From Devriesea agamarum (GTDB taxonomy: Bacteria; Actinomycetota; Actinomycetes; Actinomycetales; Dermabacteraceae): 64,000 nucleotides of DNA. The notes under the pieces were generated by a model. It saw only the letters and a program-made list of their open reading frames with translations. It did no database searches and had not been told where the DNA came from. Positions 19,003 to 28,247 of this stretch are shown here, in pieces. The translations under genes and the position numbers were made by a program. The number at the start of each line of letters is the position of its first letter. Position 1 is the stretch's first letter. The DNA is taken from assembly GCF_900070355.1 (NCBI RefSeq), contig NZ_LN849456.1:682001-746000 (forward strand), given 5' to 3'.

Positions 19003-20280
19003 ATGTCGAGGACATCCGTACACCAGGAGACCACTCACTCAGGAGGCATAAACAGGCCGACCCAACGCTGGCGCTACTGGACGCTGCTCAGCATTCTCGC
19101 ACTGGGACTCGGGGTATCGGCAACGCCCTCACTGCTCTACGCGCTATACAGCAAAGCCTGGCACTTCCCGCCCGTGGTCACCACGCTCATCTTCGCTGCC
19201 TACGCGGTCGGCGCCCTGGTATCGGTGCTGTGTGCGGGGCCGCTCTCAGATCGGTATGGCAGGAAACCAGTGCTCATCATCGCCCTACTCCTGGTCATCG
19301 CAGGACTGGGCGTGTTCATCCTCGCCTCGCATCCCGCATTTTTAATCATTGCACGGCTAGTGCACGGCTTTGGCATCGGAGCGATTGTCGTCGCTGCAGG
19401 GGCAGCACTGCTGGATCTTCGTCCCGAGGCCGCCGCCCTCACCGGAGGGCTCAACGCCATCGCCTTCAATCTGGGCATCGCACTCGGGGCCATAGGTTCA
19501 GCGATCATCGCGCAAGCACACCTGGCCCTGCTGCTAACCCCATACTTACTCCTGCTCGCACTGACCCTCACCGCCCTTATCGCCGTTATCGCGATGCACG
19601 AACCTCACGCCGCCCAACCCGCTCGAGGAGCCGGCAACCGAATACATCTGCCGCGCCCACAGGTACCAGCACAGATGCGAGGCCGTTTCATTTTCGCGGC
19701 CACAGGCGCAGGGGCAGCATGGGCTGTGCTCGGCGTCTTCCTGTCGCTCGAACCCGCCATCGCCACCTCAGCAATTCACGCCACCGGGCCTCTCTTTAGC
19801 GGCATCCTCATTTCAGTGTTTGCCCTCGCCGCCGCCTTTGCTCAATTCGTCAGCATGACATTCCCGGCCAGGCTCGTCGCTCTGATCGGGGACCTCGCCT
19901 CCGCGATCCTGCTCCTAAGCGGCATCGGCGCATTCGCCACCCGCAATCTATGGCTGATCCTGCTCGACGTGCTGCTTCTGGGCGCGGCATACGGACTTGC
20001 CTTCTCCGGATCCCTACGGACCCTCACCAATGACCTCCCCGCTGAACAACGCGGCTCGGTCACCTCAGCGTTCTACCTAGTCGCCTTTGGCGCCATGGCC
20101 ATCCCAACAATCGTCGCAGGCGTAGCCGCGACCATCTGGAGCTCCGCCGCGATTTTCACACCGTTTAGCATAATCGCAACTCTGATCGCAGCCAGTGCGT
20201 TCCTCTTTGGCCTTCGCCTGCGCGTCAATCCACATCCTCAAACCGCAGCCCAGACAGGTGGTTCCGAAGATCGAACGTGA
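19003..20280 (+). CDS. MFS efflux transporter
   Basis: A 425-residue major facilitator with about 12 hydrophobic segments. The loop 2-3 signature GPLSDRYGRKPVL is clear, as is GLNAIAFNLGIALGAIGSA in the fifth helix. It resembles multidrug or sugar efflux proteins. AAGAGG precedes the ATG at 19003; the frame is open to 18949 but that stretch overlaps the operator. The divergent ArsR regulator implies substrate-induced expression. A terminator follows. Confidence 0.85.
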   Translation: MSRTSVHQETTHSGGINRPTQRWRYWTLLSILALGLGVSATPSLLYALYSKAWHFPPVVTTLIFAAYAVGALVSVLCAGPLSDRYGRKPVLIIALLLVIAGLGVFILASHPAFLIIARLVHGFGIGAIVVAAGAALLDLRPEAAALTGGLNAIAFNLGIALGAIGSAIIAQAHLALLLTPYLLLLALTLTALIAVIAMHEPHAAQPARGAGNRIHLPRPQVPAQMRGRFIFAATGAGAAWAVLGVFLSLEPAIATSAIHATGPLFSGILISVFALAAAFAQFVSMTFPARLVALIGDLASAILLLSGIGAFATRNLWLILLDVLLLGAAYGLAFSGSLRTLTNDLPAEQRGSVTSAFYLVAFGAMAIPTIVAGVAATIWSSAAIFTPFSIIATLIAASAFLFGLRLRVNPHPQTAAQTGGSEDRT

Positions 20281-20328
20281 TGATGCAGGTTCTTACCCTC
20301 AAGACCCTGAAGGACATCGCCACATTAA

Positions 20329-20358
20329 AAACTGCCCCGCCACCAAGCGGGGCAGTTT
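20329..20358. terminator. Terminator after the MFS gene
   Basis: Perfect 12-bp stem (20329-20340 with 20347-20358) with a 6-nt loop. It is flanked by A-run and T-run on opposite sides, so it can work in both directions. Confidence 0.8.
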
Positions 20359-20601
20359 CGATGTTCCTCACTTTTATGGGTGCTGGCGCCCGGCCTCAGA
20401 ACAACCTCTCAACGGCACGTGAGAGGTGCCCACAATAGGACCGATCAGAGATCAGCGTGCTCAAAACGGGCAACGGCGACTGGTGTGTCGATCGCAGTCA
20501 CTAACACGGTGGCGACAAGGTCCCGGCTGCTGATCAGATAATCGACGTATCCCGCGGTGTCAGGGCCGGTTCCGGTGTCACCCCGGCGGGATCTGTGCTG
20601 A
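20359..20601. other. Stretch with a possible C-terminal gene remnant on the minus strand
   Basis: No complete gene. On the minus strand an open frame without its own start runs from about 20600 to a stop at 20445-20447 and reads as plausible protein (AGYVDYLISSRDLVATVLV, then AIDTPVAVARFEHADL). It may be the tail of a gene lost by deletion. I do not recognise the family. Confidence 0.3.
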
Positions 20602-21381
20602 TTATGAGTGCCCGTCCGTGTGGTCGTAACTGAGGAGCCAGAACGTAGTCTCGCCGAGGCGGTCGAGTCTCAGCCCGACCTGCGCGGCCTCCGCTGCGAC
20701 CGTCCGCGGGTTCGGGTGGTGATAGGTGAACTCGGTGGTGTCCTCGACGAGGACCCGCTCCCCCTCCAGCGTGAGGTAGCACATCCGCCAACGCATCCGC
20801 TCGTCGTCGATCGGCCAGCCTTCCCCAATGCCCCGGTAGTTCAGCTGTCCGACGGTCGCGGCGACGAATTCAAACGGCTCCACTCTTGCGGGTGTCTCGG
20901 GGGCTTGCAGGTCGATCAGCGCCGCGCCGCCCTCTCTCAGGCGAGCGGCGAGCTCGGCGAGCACCGCGGCACGCTCACTCACATCAAAATGACCGATGAC
21001 ACCGAGCAGGATCGCGCCCCCGATACGGGGCGGGAGCGGGGCGGAGAAGAAGTCCTCCGGACGGACCGTGATCCGATCGAACCACTCCGGGTGCGCAGCG
21101 ACCCGGGCCAGCAGGAGGGACCGCATGGCACGGCTTGGCTCCAGTGCGACCAGCTCCGCATCCGGCAGGTGATCGAGCACCCACTCGCTGTTCAGCCCGG
21201 ACCCCGCGCCGACGTCAAGGATGGGACCGGCCTCCGGTCGCAGTCGGGCTCCGACCACCTCCAAAGCGGCGACCTGATCCGATCGGTACCGACCGATGAA
21301 TAGGTCATAGGCACCAGCGGTAGCCGCGTACGGGTCTCCACCAGAGACGGTCGAGCCGTCATAAGCTGCATCGTGAGTCAT
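20602..21381 (-). CDS. Class I SAM-dependent methyltransferase
   Basis: A 259-residue methyltransferase. YDLFIGRYRSDQV precedes the SAM-binding motif ILDVGAGSGLNSEWVLDHL, then VALEPSRAMRSLLLARV and the later GAILLGVIGHFDVSERAAVL. The family is that of small-molecule methyltransferases; no substrate is suggested by the context. Base composition is more GC-rich than the flanking intergenic DNA. Neighbouring gene scraps on both sides suggest that this piece was acquired or rearranged. Confidence 0.78.
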   Translation of the reverse strand: MTHDAAYDGSTVSGGDPYAATAGAYDLFIGRYRSDQVAALEVVGARLRPEAGPILDVGAGSGLNSEWVLDHLPDAELVALEPSRAMRSLLLARVAAHPEWFDRITVRPEDFFSAPLPPRIGGAILLGVIGHFDVSERAAVLAELAARLREGGAALIDLQAPETPARVEPFEFVAATVGQLNYRGIGEGWPIDDERMRWRMCYLTLEGERVLVEDTTEFTYHHPNPRTVAAEAAQVGLRLDRLGETTFWLLSYDHTDGHS

Positions 21382-21720
21382 ACCACAATAGTATGCTCCT
21401 GGGAATCATTATTATTCAATGGACCTGTGCAGGCCGGTCGCCGAGGCGCCCTGGCAGTACGCGGCTGCAGAAGGTCAACTCCTCACCGAGACCGAACTAC
21501 AGATCAACCGCGACCGGGCGACTACAAGGGCTCCGCGGAGTTCCACGACCTCTACAACAAATGCGAACCAGCCGAATCGCACATCCTCAGCCGCGCCCTG
21601 TCCACACACATCACCATCGACGATGAAGAGAACGTCATCTACACACCCGACGAGCCCACGACCAGCGTCCTCGCCCACATCGCTGCCGACACCCCACCAA
21701 CATCGCCCACATAAACAAAA
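21382..21720 (+). pseudogene. Frameshifted remnant of an unrecognised gene
   Basis: Two plus-strand frames read as protein and abut near 21518: WQYAAAEGQLLTETELQI (frame of 21419) followed by DYKGSAEFHDLYNKCEPA and EENVIYTPDEPTTSVLAHIA (frame of 21373), ending at 21714. A single small indel would join them into one C-terminal segment of about 95 residues. No family recognised and no start codon with a ribosome binding site. Confidence 0.35.
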
Positions 21721-21744
21721 CTGCCCCGTCATCAGACGGAGCAG
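21721..21744 (-). terminator. Terminator of tRNA-Ala (also usable on the plus strand)
   Basis: Ten-bp stem (21721-21730 with 21735-21744) and an ATCA loop. On the minus strand the only non-Watson-Crick pair is a G-U and the stem is followed by TTTTGTTT, so it terminates the tRNA transcript. A run of six T also follows on the plus strand. Confidence 0.8.
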
Positions 21745-21761
21745 CTTCTATTTTTTACTTG

Positions 21762-21834
21762 TGGAGCTAAGGGGATTCGAACCCCTGACCTCTTCCATGC
21801 CATGGAAGCGCGCTACCAACTGCGCCATAGCCCC
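21762..21834 (-). tRNA. tRNA-Ala(GGC)
   Basis: A 73-nt cloverleaf. The acceptor stem GGGGCTA/TAGCTCC contains the G3-U70 pair that identifies alanine tRNAs. The anticodon stem CTTCC/GGAAG encloses ATGGCAT, giving anticodon GGC, and the T arm is AGGGGTTCGAATCCCCT. CCA is not encoded. Confidence 0.96.
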
Positions 21835-21866
21835 GAAGGTTTGTTCCGCGAGCGGAACGTCAATAA

Positions 21867-22517
21867 CTATAGCGTCCCAGCGACTCCGAGCGAAATCGGC
21901 GGGAGATTATGTGACAGCAACCTCATCGTCTGCCCCGATGGGTCAGTGTGTAGCGGGGAGAGCACACTGCCGTGCGCGTTAGATAAGCCTGCGACCCCGT
22001 GGAATCCGATCGGGTCGAGCCCGAGCAAGTTTGCTACACCGAGAGTTATTGCTGCGCCGTGTGCGACGACGACAACCAGGCCCTGCTCGCCGTGTTCCGC
22101 CATGAGTTCGCGGCATGCCAGGCCAACTCGTAGCGCGACGTCAACGCGTGCTTCAACCCCGTCGGCGTCCACATCGCGCTGTGAGCGCCACTGCGTGAAC
22201 TGCTGGGGCCACCTTTGCTGAATCTCGTCGCGGGTGAGTCCCTCCCACGGACCAAAAGAGCGTTCGATAAGGCGTTCATCCACAATCGGAGTTAAACCTT
22301 TGAGCGCGGCCAGAGGTTCGGCGGTTCGACGGGCCCGCATCAACGGCGAACAGGCCACCGCGCTGATCGGGGTCTCGGCAAGTGCCTGCGCAATCTGTTC
22401 GGCCTGGTGCAGACCGTTCTCACTCAGCGGAACGTCCGTGCGTCCGGTGAGGCGGCCTGCGCGATTGAGTTCAGTTTGGCCGTGCCGTATAAGAAGCAGT
22501 TTTTTGGTACCGCTCAT
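21867..22517 (-). CDS. Histidine phosphatase (phosphoglycerate mutase-like)
   Basis: Cofactor-independent-of-metal histidine phosphatase of 216 residues. The catalytic motif LLLIRHGQTELN is at the N-terminus, with R-E pairs in PLMRARRTAEPL and ERSFGPWEG and the second histidine in VVVVAHGAAITLG. It is the last gene of the nadD-rsfS operon, a position where actinobacteria often carry a glucosyl-3-phosphoglycerate or related phosphatase. Start 22517 has AGAAGGG upstream; an alternative ATG at 22574 overlaps the rsfS stop as ATGA and would add 19 non-conserved residues. The substrate is not determined. Confidence 0.85.
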   Translation of the reverse strand: MSGTKKLLLIRHGQTELNRAGRLTGRTDVPLSENGLHQAEQIAQALAETPISAVACSPLMRARRTAEPLAALKGLTPIVDERLIERSFGPWEGLTRDEIQQRWPQQFTQWRSQRDVDADGVEARVDVALRVGLACRELMAEHGEQGLVVVVAHGAAITLGVANLLGLDPIGFHGVAGLSNAHGSVLSPLHTDPSGQTMRLLSHNLPPISLGVAGTL

Positions 22518-22570
22518 GATACCCTTCTTGCCCTCTGATAACGGTTCTTCGCGCTCAGAACACTGGTTCG

Positions 22571-22978
22571 TCATGAAGCGTCATCGATGGATGAAGCCTT
22601 TTCGTCTGCCTGCGCCGAATCGACCAGGCTGAGATCGAGGGTGGGACAGTCTTTCCATAGGCGTTCGAGCGCATAGAACGCGCGATCTTCCTCGTGCTGC
22701 ACATGCACGACGATGTCGCCGTAGTCGAGCAGAACCCAGCGTGCGTCGCGTTCCCCTTCGCGGCGTAAGGGTTTACGCCCGACTTTCAAAAGCGATTCCT
22801 CGACGCCGTCCACAATGGCTTGCACGTGGCGTTCATTGCTGCCTGAACACAAAAGAAACAGATCCGTGATCACGAGGTGACCGCTGACATCGAAGGCCAC
22901 GATATTGATGGCTAGTTTGTCGGCGGCGCCGGATGCTGCGGTGTGGACGAGGTCAAGAGATTCGTTGGGTGCGCTCAC
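22571..22978 (-). CDS. rsfS: Ribosome silencing factor RsfS
   Basis: Binds ribosomal protein L14 and blocks subunit joining when nutrients are scarce. The 135-residue protein shows the DUF143 core: DLFLLCSGSNERHVQAIVD and RWVLLDYGDIVVHVQHEEDR followed by FYALERLW. The C-terminal ~25 residues are acidic and not conserved. Its start overlaps the preceding gene by four bases, indicating translational coupling within the nadD operon. Confidence 0.95.
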   Translation of the reverse strand: MSAPNESLDLVHTAASGAADKLAINIVAFDVSGHLVITDLFLLCSGSNERHVQAIVDGVEESLLKVGRKPLRREGERDARWVLLDYGDIVVHVQHEEDRAFYALERLWKDCPTLDLSLVDSAQADEKASSIDDAS

Positions 22979-23607
22979 GCGATAGATCCTTGAAGCAGGG
23001 TCGAGGTTGGCAGGTTCGTTTCAACCCCGTCGAGAAGATGGGTCGGTAGGTGGGTTGGATAGATGGCTTGGGTGATGTGTTGCGGCGCCAAGTTTGCGGT
23101 CATCGCCGCGGTGTCGCCACCGTCTCCGCCGAGCAAACTGGTAGTGGTGATCAGGATGATCAGCGCTATCAGCACGAGCGCGATGACGATCCAGGTCATC
23201 CAGAACAGAGGGCTGTCCCCGAAACGCGAGCGGGCGCGCAGCACGGGACCTTCAAAACGGGGGGCGGGACGAGGCGCCGGGGCTTTGTCCTGGGGAATTT
23301 CCCCAAACTCCGTCCCGTCGACTTCGACGTCCTTGACCACGGCCTCTTCGGCGGTGATCGGCGGCGCTGTTTCGGCTTTACGGCGCCCGAACAGGCGCAC
23401 TTTAGGGCGGGGTTCTCCGGGGCCGGGCGGCGCAACCGCGTGGCGTTCGAGGATGGGTAACTCGCCTGATGTGTTGCCGTCAGATCGGCGCCGCCCGCTC
23501 GATGCAGGAAGTGCAGGATCGGTGCGCGTCGGCACCGCTCTAGCCCGGCGTCCATGACGCCGAGGTCGATCCGGTGTCATGACGTGCGTGTGGTCAGCGT
23601 CCGCCAT
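22975..23607 (-). CDS. Single-pass membrane protein of unknown function
   Basis: A 210-residue protein. The first ~130 residues are hydrophilic, proline- and arginine-rich and probably disordered and cytoplasmic. One transmembrane helix follows ([19 protein letters not shown], about residues 135-155), then a ~50-residue outer segment. It sits between nadD and rsfS, overlapping both neighbours slightly. Actinobacteria often encode an uncharacterised or LytR_C-type membrane protein here; I see no LytR_C signature. An alternative GTG start is at 23616. Confidence 0.75.
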   Translation of the reverse strand: MADADHTHVMTPDRPRRHGRRARAVPTRTDPALPASSGRRRSDGNTSGELPILERHAVAPPGPGEPRPKVRLFGRRKAETAPPITAEEAVVKDVEVDGTEFGEIPQDKAPAPRPAPRFEGPVLRARSRFGDSPLFWMTWIVIALVLIALIILITTTSLLGGDGGDTAAMTANLAPQHITQAIYPTHLPTHLLDGVETNLPTSTLLQGSIA

Positions 23608-24208
23608 CGTCCTCACTTCTCACGTACAAAGCGTATTTATTGATGTACTGCACGACCCCGTCCGGAACTAAGTACCACACTGGGTCGCCGCGTCGTTTGC
23701 GCGCACGGCAGTCTGTGGAACTTATTGCCATCGCCGGCACTTCAATAAGTGTCACCCGTCCGGCGGGTAAACCCTCGGTTCGTAAGACGTGACCGGGCCG
23801 AGTCACGCCGATGAAATGCGCGAGCTCAAACATCTCCTGCGAGTTTTTCCAGGTGAGAATCGTGCGCAGTGCGTCGGCACCCGTGATGAAGAAAAAATCT
23901 GCATCGGGGTAGAGGGATGAGAGGTCTCGCAGGGTATCAATCGTATAGGTCTTGCCGGGCCGCTCAATATCGACTCGCGAGACCGTAAACCGAGGGTTTG
24001 CGGCGGTAGCCACTACCGTCATCAAATACCGGTGTTCAGGATCGGATATGTCCTGACCCTCTTTTTGCCAGGGCCTACCGGTGGGAACGAAAATGACCTC
24101 GTCGAGATCAAAAACGCTCTGCACCTCACTTGCTGCCACGAGGTGGCCATGGTGAATTGGGTCGAACGTCCCGCCCATGACTCCGAGACGTCGCCGACGG
24201 GTGTTCAT
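23594..24208 (-). CDS. nadD: Nicotinate-nucleotide adenylyltransferase
   Basis: Converts nicotinate mononucleotide and ATP to deamido-NAD. The nucleotidyltransferase motif [12 protein letters not shown] is at the N-terminus; [10 protein letters not shown] and the C-terminal [13 protein letters not shown] pattern (family ISSTxxR) confirm NadD over CoaD. About 204 residues from the ATG at 24208; an in-frame GTG at 24226 is also possible and would begin four bases after the upstream small gene. First enzyme gene of the operon leading to rsfS. Confidence 0.95.
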   Translation of the reverse strand: MNTRRRRLGVMGGTFDPIHHGHLVAASEVQSVFDLDEVIFVPTGRPWQKEGQDISDPEHRYLMTVVATAANPRFTVSRVDIERPGKTYTIDTLRDLSSLYPDADFFFITGADALRTILTWKNSQEMFELAHFIGVTRPGHVLRTEGLPAGRVTLIEVPAMAISSTDCRARKRRGDPVWYLVPDGVVQYINKYALYVRSEDDGGR

Positions 24209-24230
24209 CGTCTGCGTAGACCTCACCTGG

Positions 24231-24389
24231 TCAGTCTTGAGGGGAATCCTTGTCCGTCAATCCGCTAAACAGGAAGGTAATCCCGAGCAAGGCAAGCAAT
24301 ACAACGAGCGTTCCTACGCCGTAGACGATAGGAGGAAGCCCTTCGGCGGCGTGGGAAGCCTCCGCCATCAGCAGTGCCTTATCCATCAT
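24231..24389 (-). CDS. 52-residue single-pass membrane protein upstream of nadD
   Basis: A short gene easily missed. [20 protein letters not shown] is followed by a hydrophobic helix ([20 protein letters not shown]) and a short charged tail. AAAGG (24397-24401) lies seven bases before the ATG, and the stop is a few bases before nadD, so it heads the nadD operon. Short hydrophobic proteins in this position are recurrent in actinobacterial genomes; the role is unknown. Confidence 0.75.
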   Translation of the reverse strand: MMDKALLMAEASHAAEGLPPIVYGVGTLVVLLALLGITFLFSGLTDKDSPQD

Positions 24390-24479
24390 CAGTGCACCTT
24401 TCATCGCGACGACATATCTCTAGCATTCTCGCACATCGACGCCTCAGACTGCGGAAAGAGCGCGAGTCGTAAGCTCACG

Positions 24480-25838
24480 TCAGGGTCGAATATGGCCGGT
24501 TCCGACCAGATGCCACGTCCCGGTGGTGAGTTCTGGTAGTCCCATCGGACCGCGCGCGTGCAACTTCTGGGTAGAGATACCGATTTCAGCTCCGAAGCCA
24601 AATTCTCCGCCGTCGGAAAACCGGGTGGAAGCATTGGTCATCACAACAGCCGCATCGACCCCCCGAATGAATTGCTGCTGCGAGGCTAGTTCTCCGGTGA
24701 TAATCGCTTCGGTGTGCCCGGTTGAATAGGTGCGCACATGAGAAATCGCCTCATCGAGGTTATCCACCACGCGAACGGCGAGGTCGAGCGAAAGATATTC
24801 CGTCTCCCAGTCTAATTCACCGGCGGGCACCACGTGAATCTCCGGGTCGGTTGCAGGGCCGCTATCGTCTTTATTTGCGGAAGCGGATTTGCCCTCGACT
24901 TTATCTGCGATCCGCATCTCGCCCAGAAGTGCTAACGCCCGCGGGCACACATGGAGGGTGACGCCGTGCGGAGCCAGACGCCGCGCCATCGTCGGAAGAA
25001 ACTGCCCTGCGACCTCCGCCACCACGAGCACGGTTTCCACCGCGTTACATGCACCAACTTTCTGGGTTTTAGCGTTCTCGACGATATTGACCGCTGCGTT
25101 CAGATCAGCGCTGCGATCGACAACAATGTGGCAGTTCCCGGTGCCGGTCTCAATGGTGGGTACGGTGGCGTGTTCAACCACCCGCTTGATCAGGCCCGCT
25201 CCCCCACGCGGAATCACCACATCGACCAGGCCCCGTGCCCGCAGCAGCACATCGACACCTTCGCGTCCGTAGGCGTCGATTCCGGCCACGAGATCAGCAG
25301 AAAGACCGCGTTCAACCAGAGCGGAACGCACGATGCTCACCAGCGCCGTGTTAGATGCGGCCGCCGCTGATCCCCCGCGCAACACCACAGCGTTGCCCGA
25401 TTTCAACGCGAGTCCTGCCGCATCGATGGTCACGTTCGGGCGCGCTTCATAGATCATGCCCACAACGCCGAGCGGCACCCGCACCTGTTGGAGCTGCAAA
25501 CCATTGGCGAGCGTTGACCCGCATCGAACCTCGCCCACCGGATCGGCCAACGCAGCGGTCGCACGAAGCTGGGCGGCCATATCCTCGATCCGCGCTGGGG
25601 TCAGGTGAAGCCGGTCGCGCAGGCCCGGGGAGATGCCCTCTGCATCGGCTCGGGCGAGATCATCCTGGTTCGCTGCGAGAACGGTGTCAGCCTCAGCGAG
25701 AAGCCGATCAGCAATCGCATGCAAGGCATCGTCCTTGAGGCTGCGAGGCAGAGAACCAAAACTCTGCTGAGCCGTGCGCGCGGCGCGGCACACAGTAAGG
25801 ACAGGGTGATCTGAACCGGTGGTCGTGCTCATCGCCAT
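24480..25838 (-). CDS. proA: Gamma-glutamyl phosphate reductase
   Basis: Second step of proline synthesis: NADPH-dependent reduction of glutamyl-5-phosphate. The 452-residue protein has PLGVVGMIYEARPNVTIDAA, LRGGSAAAASN, the catalytic cysteine in KVGACNAVETVLV, and the C-terminal FGAEIGISTQKLHARGPMG. An insertion of about 20 residues (around VEGKSASANKDDSGPATDPE) is unusual for the family and lies before the conserved WETEYLSLDLAV. It is separated from proB by rbsK, so the proBA pair is split. Confidence 0.96.
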   Translation of the reverse strand: MAMSTTTGSDHPVLTVCRAARTAQQSFGSLPRSLKDDALHAIADRLLAEADTVLAANQDDLARADAEGISPGLRDRLHLTPARIEDMAAQLRATAALADPVGEVRCGSTLANGLQLQQVRVPLGVVGMIYEARPNVTIDAAGLALKSGNAVVLRGGSAAAASNTALVSIVRSALVERGLSADLVAGIDAYGREGVDVLLRARGLVDVVIPRGGAGLIKRVVEHATVPTIETGTGNCHIVVDRSADLNAAVNIVENAKTQKVGACNAVETVLVVAEVAGQFLPTMARRLAPHGVTLHVCPRALALLGEMRIADKVEGKSASANKDDSGPATDPEIHVVPAGELDWETEYLSLDLAVRVVDNLDEAISHVRTYSTGHTEAIITGELASQQQFIRGVDAAVVMTNASTRFSDGGEFGFGAEIGISTQKLHARGPMGLPELTTGTWHLVGTGHIRP

Positions 25839-26013
25839 AGAGTAGTGGGGAGGTGGATCTGTTGTCAGCTATGAACCGCTGGTTGACGCCGCCCCGCGTT
25901 CGACCCCGGGTTTTGTCTGAGCGCACGTTATTGTCTATGAAATTGTCTATGAACATCACCCCAACCGCGGCACATACCTAAACCACAGCACATACCTGAG
26001 GAGCGCTTCGAGG

Positions 26014-26994
26014 ATGCCCATGACATCTGCCGGGCCACCGAGCTTAGACCCAGAAATTATCGTGGTCGGGTCTGTGAATGCAGATTTGATGCTGCGGATT
26101 GACCGCCACCCTCAGCCAGGTGAAACTCTGTTGGGCAGCGGTGCGACGTATACTCCCGGCGGGAAAGGTGCGAACCAGGCCCTCGCGGCTGCCCGGGCGC
26201 TGTCCAACGGCATTGGGAACGACACACATCCGCGGGTCGCGTTGCTGGGCGCTGTCGGCGATGACCAAAACGCCAATATCGCCCTTCGTCTGCTTCGGGG
26301 CGCAGGGGTTGATCTCAGCATGGTTGCTGAGGTGGCCAAGCCGACCGGCTTAGCGGTGGTCACGGTCGATAACGAGGGTGAAAGCTCAATCGTTGTGGTG
26401 CCAGGTGCAAACGCCACCGTCGGCAGCGCGGCTGTGCGTCGATGGTCTGAGCGCGTGCGAGCCGCGACGGTGGTTGTGGCGCAGGGGGAAATTCCTCGCG
26501 ATGGCATTGAAACAGCTGCGCAGATCGCCATGGGCAGGCTAGTGCTCAATCCAGCGCCGGTGCTCGATCTCGACCCGGAGGTGCTGCGGCGCGCAGATCC
26601 GCTCGTGGTCAACCAGCATGAAGCCCGCGGAGTTCTTGCGCAGCTCACCGGCGTACCGACCCCAACCCAGAGCACTGATCGGGAGGTGGCGGACCAGCTC
26701 GTGGCCACCGGAGTGCGATCTGTGGTGCTGACCCGGGGAGCTGGTGGCGCCCTAGTCTTTAACGCTCAGGCACCGGGGTGCGCAACAATTCCCGCGGCCC
26801 AAGTTACTGCTGTTGACACCACCGGCGCAGGCGATGCCTTTATCGGCGCTCTGGCGGCTTCACTCGCCACCGGCCAAGACCTAGTGTCCGCGTCCCGTAC
26901 GGCATCGCGGGTGGCCGGCTATTCGGTGCAGTACCCGGGTGCTCAGGACAGTTATCCAGAGCCTGGGAGCAAGCTTCCGTCCTTGCCCCACTAA
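26014..26994 (+). CDS. rbsK: Ribokinase
   Basis: PfkB-family sugar kinase of 326 residues, phosphorylating ribose at O5. Motifs: GSVNADLMLRIDRHPQPGET, the GG-K motif TPGGKGANQALAAARAL, and the anion-hole and catalytic base motif DTTGAGDAFIGALAASLA. The asparagine before the kinase loop (VVNQHEARGV) fits ribokinase over fructokinase. It stands alone, with no ribose transporter nearby, and converges with proB. Confidence 0.9.
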   Translation: MPMTSAGPPSLDPEIIVVGSVNADLMLRIDRHPQPGETLLGSGATYTPGGKGANQALAAARALSNGIGNDTHPRVALLGAVGDDQNANIALRLLRGAGVDLSMVAEVAKPTGLAVVTVDNEGESSIVVVPGANATVGSAAVRRWSERVRAATVVVAQGEIPRDGIETAAQIAMGRLVLNPAPVLDLDPEVLRRADPLVVNQHEARGVLAQLTGVPTPTQSTDREVADQLVATGVRSVVLTRGAGGALVFNAQAPGCATIPAAQVTAVDTTGAGDAFIGALAASLATGQDLVSASRTASRVAGYSVQYPGAQDSYPEPGSKLPSLPH

Positions 26995-27074
26995 CCCCCG
27001 TCGAAGACCATCGATAAGCTTTCCGATCCGCACACCCCTCCGGGTCGTGAGACTCGGGAACACCCCGTAGGAAC

Positions 27075-28247
27075 TCAATCCGAGTGGCGGCGAGAGGCAG
27101 CACCACCGAGCAGCACCAGATCATCCCGGTGCACCACCGCACGCACAAACCGCTCGCCCTTGGACATTCGCAGCACCTCGGCGCGCAAACCAGCCATCTC
27201 TCGAATATCGTCGCTGGAATGGGCCACGAGCCCTCGGGCAATGAGGCGCTGCGAGGTGTCGCAGATGTCCACCGGCGCACCCGCCCCGAAGGCACCATCC
27301 ACTCGAACAATGCCCACAGCTAAAAGTGAGCAGCGTCGTGACACCAGGGCCTGAACCGCACCCTCATCGACAATCAGCTGGCCCGCACCGCGTGTAGCGC
27401 ATCGCAACCACACCAGGCGGGTACGGCGCCGCCCCGGATGCGCGGGGAAGAACGTTCCCATCTGTTCACCCGACAATGCTGGCGACAGCAAACCGGCGTG
27501 GGTTAACACCACGGCGGTGCCGGTCGTAACAGCGATATGCGCCGCATCCAGTTTGGTGACCATGCCACCGGTTCCAACGGCGGACCCAACCGATCCAATG
27601 CTGAGCTCGCGCAGATCATCAAAATTCTCGACGCAGTCAATCTTGTGCGCACCTGGACTGCCCGGCGGCGCGGTATACAACCCGTCTACATCGGTGAGAA
27701 CCACCAGCAGGTCAGCTCCAATTGCTTGAGCAACCAGCGCCGCGAGCCGGTCGTTGTCGCCGAAACGAATCTCAGCGGTGGCTACCGCATCATTTTCGTT
27801 GACGATGGGCACGATGCCGGCGGTGAGCAACGCCCCCAAACATGCGCGGGCATTGCGATAAGTTTCTCGCTGTACAACATCGGATTCAGTGAGCAGAACC
27901 TGCCCCACATGCAAACCATGGACGGCAAAAGCCTGGGTATAGGCGGCAATCAAAAGGCCCTGGCCCACACTGGCGGCAGCTTGCTGGGCGATCACATCGC
28001 TGGGACGGCGATCTAGGCCGAGAATATCCAGTGCCGCGGCAATCGCGCCCGAGGTCACCAGCACGATTTCTCGTCCGTCGCGATGCGTGCGAGCAATCAC
28101 ATCCACAAGGTCGTTAATCCTGGCCCGGTCTAAATGTCCGTCGGCGGTCGTCAGGGACGAGGATCCGACCTTGATCACAATTCTCTGAGCGTCGGCGATA
28201 CCCTCTCGGGTGGTGAGTTTCGCCGGCACTCGCGCGGGAGGGGTCAC
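27075..28247 (-). CDS. proB: Glutamate 5-kinase with PUA domain
   Basis: First step of proline synthesis; phosphorylates glutamate and is normally feedback-inhibited by proline. The 390-residue protein has the amino-acid kinase domain ([69 protein letters not shown]) and a C-terminal PUA domain from about residue 285 ([14 protein letters not shown]). The GTG start overlaps the obgE stop (GTGA), so translation is coupled to obgE. Confidence 0.96.
   Translation of the reverse strand: MTPPARVPAKLTTREGIADAQRIVIKVGSSSLTTADGHLDRARINDLVDVIARTHRDGREIVLVTSGAIAAALDILGLDRRPSDVIAQQAAASVGQGLLIAAYTQAFAVHGLHVGQVLLTESDVVQRETYRNARACLGALLTAGIVPIVNENDAVATAEIRFGDNDRLAALVAQAIGADLLVVLTDVDGLYTAPPGSPGAHKIDCVENFDDLRELSIGSVGSAVGTGGMVTKLDAAHIAVTTGTAVVLTHAGLLSPALSGEQMGTFFPAHPGRRRTRLVWLRCATRGAGQLIVDEGAVQALVSRRCSLLAVGIVRVDGAFGAGAPVDICDTSQRLIARGLVAHSSDDIREMAGLRAEVLRMSKGERFVRAVVHRDDLVLLGGAASRRHSD

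Noticed and set aside
27040-27057. Hairpin between rbsK and proB as terminator
   Set aside because: A 7-bp stem with one G-U pair and no T-run; possible but too weak to list.
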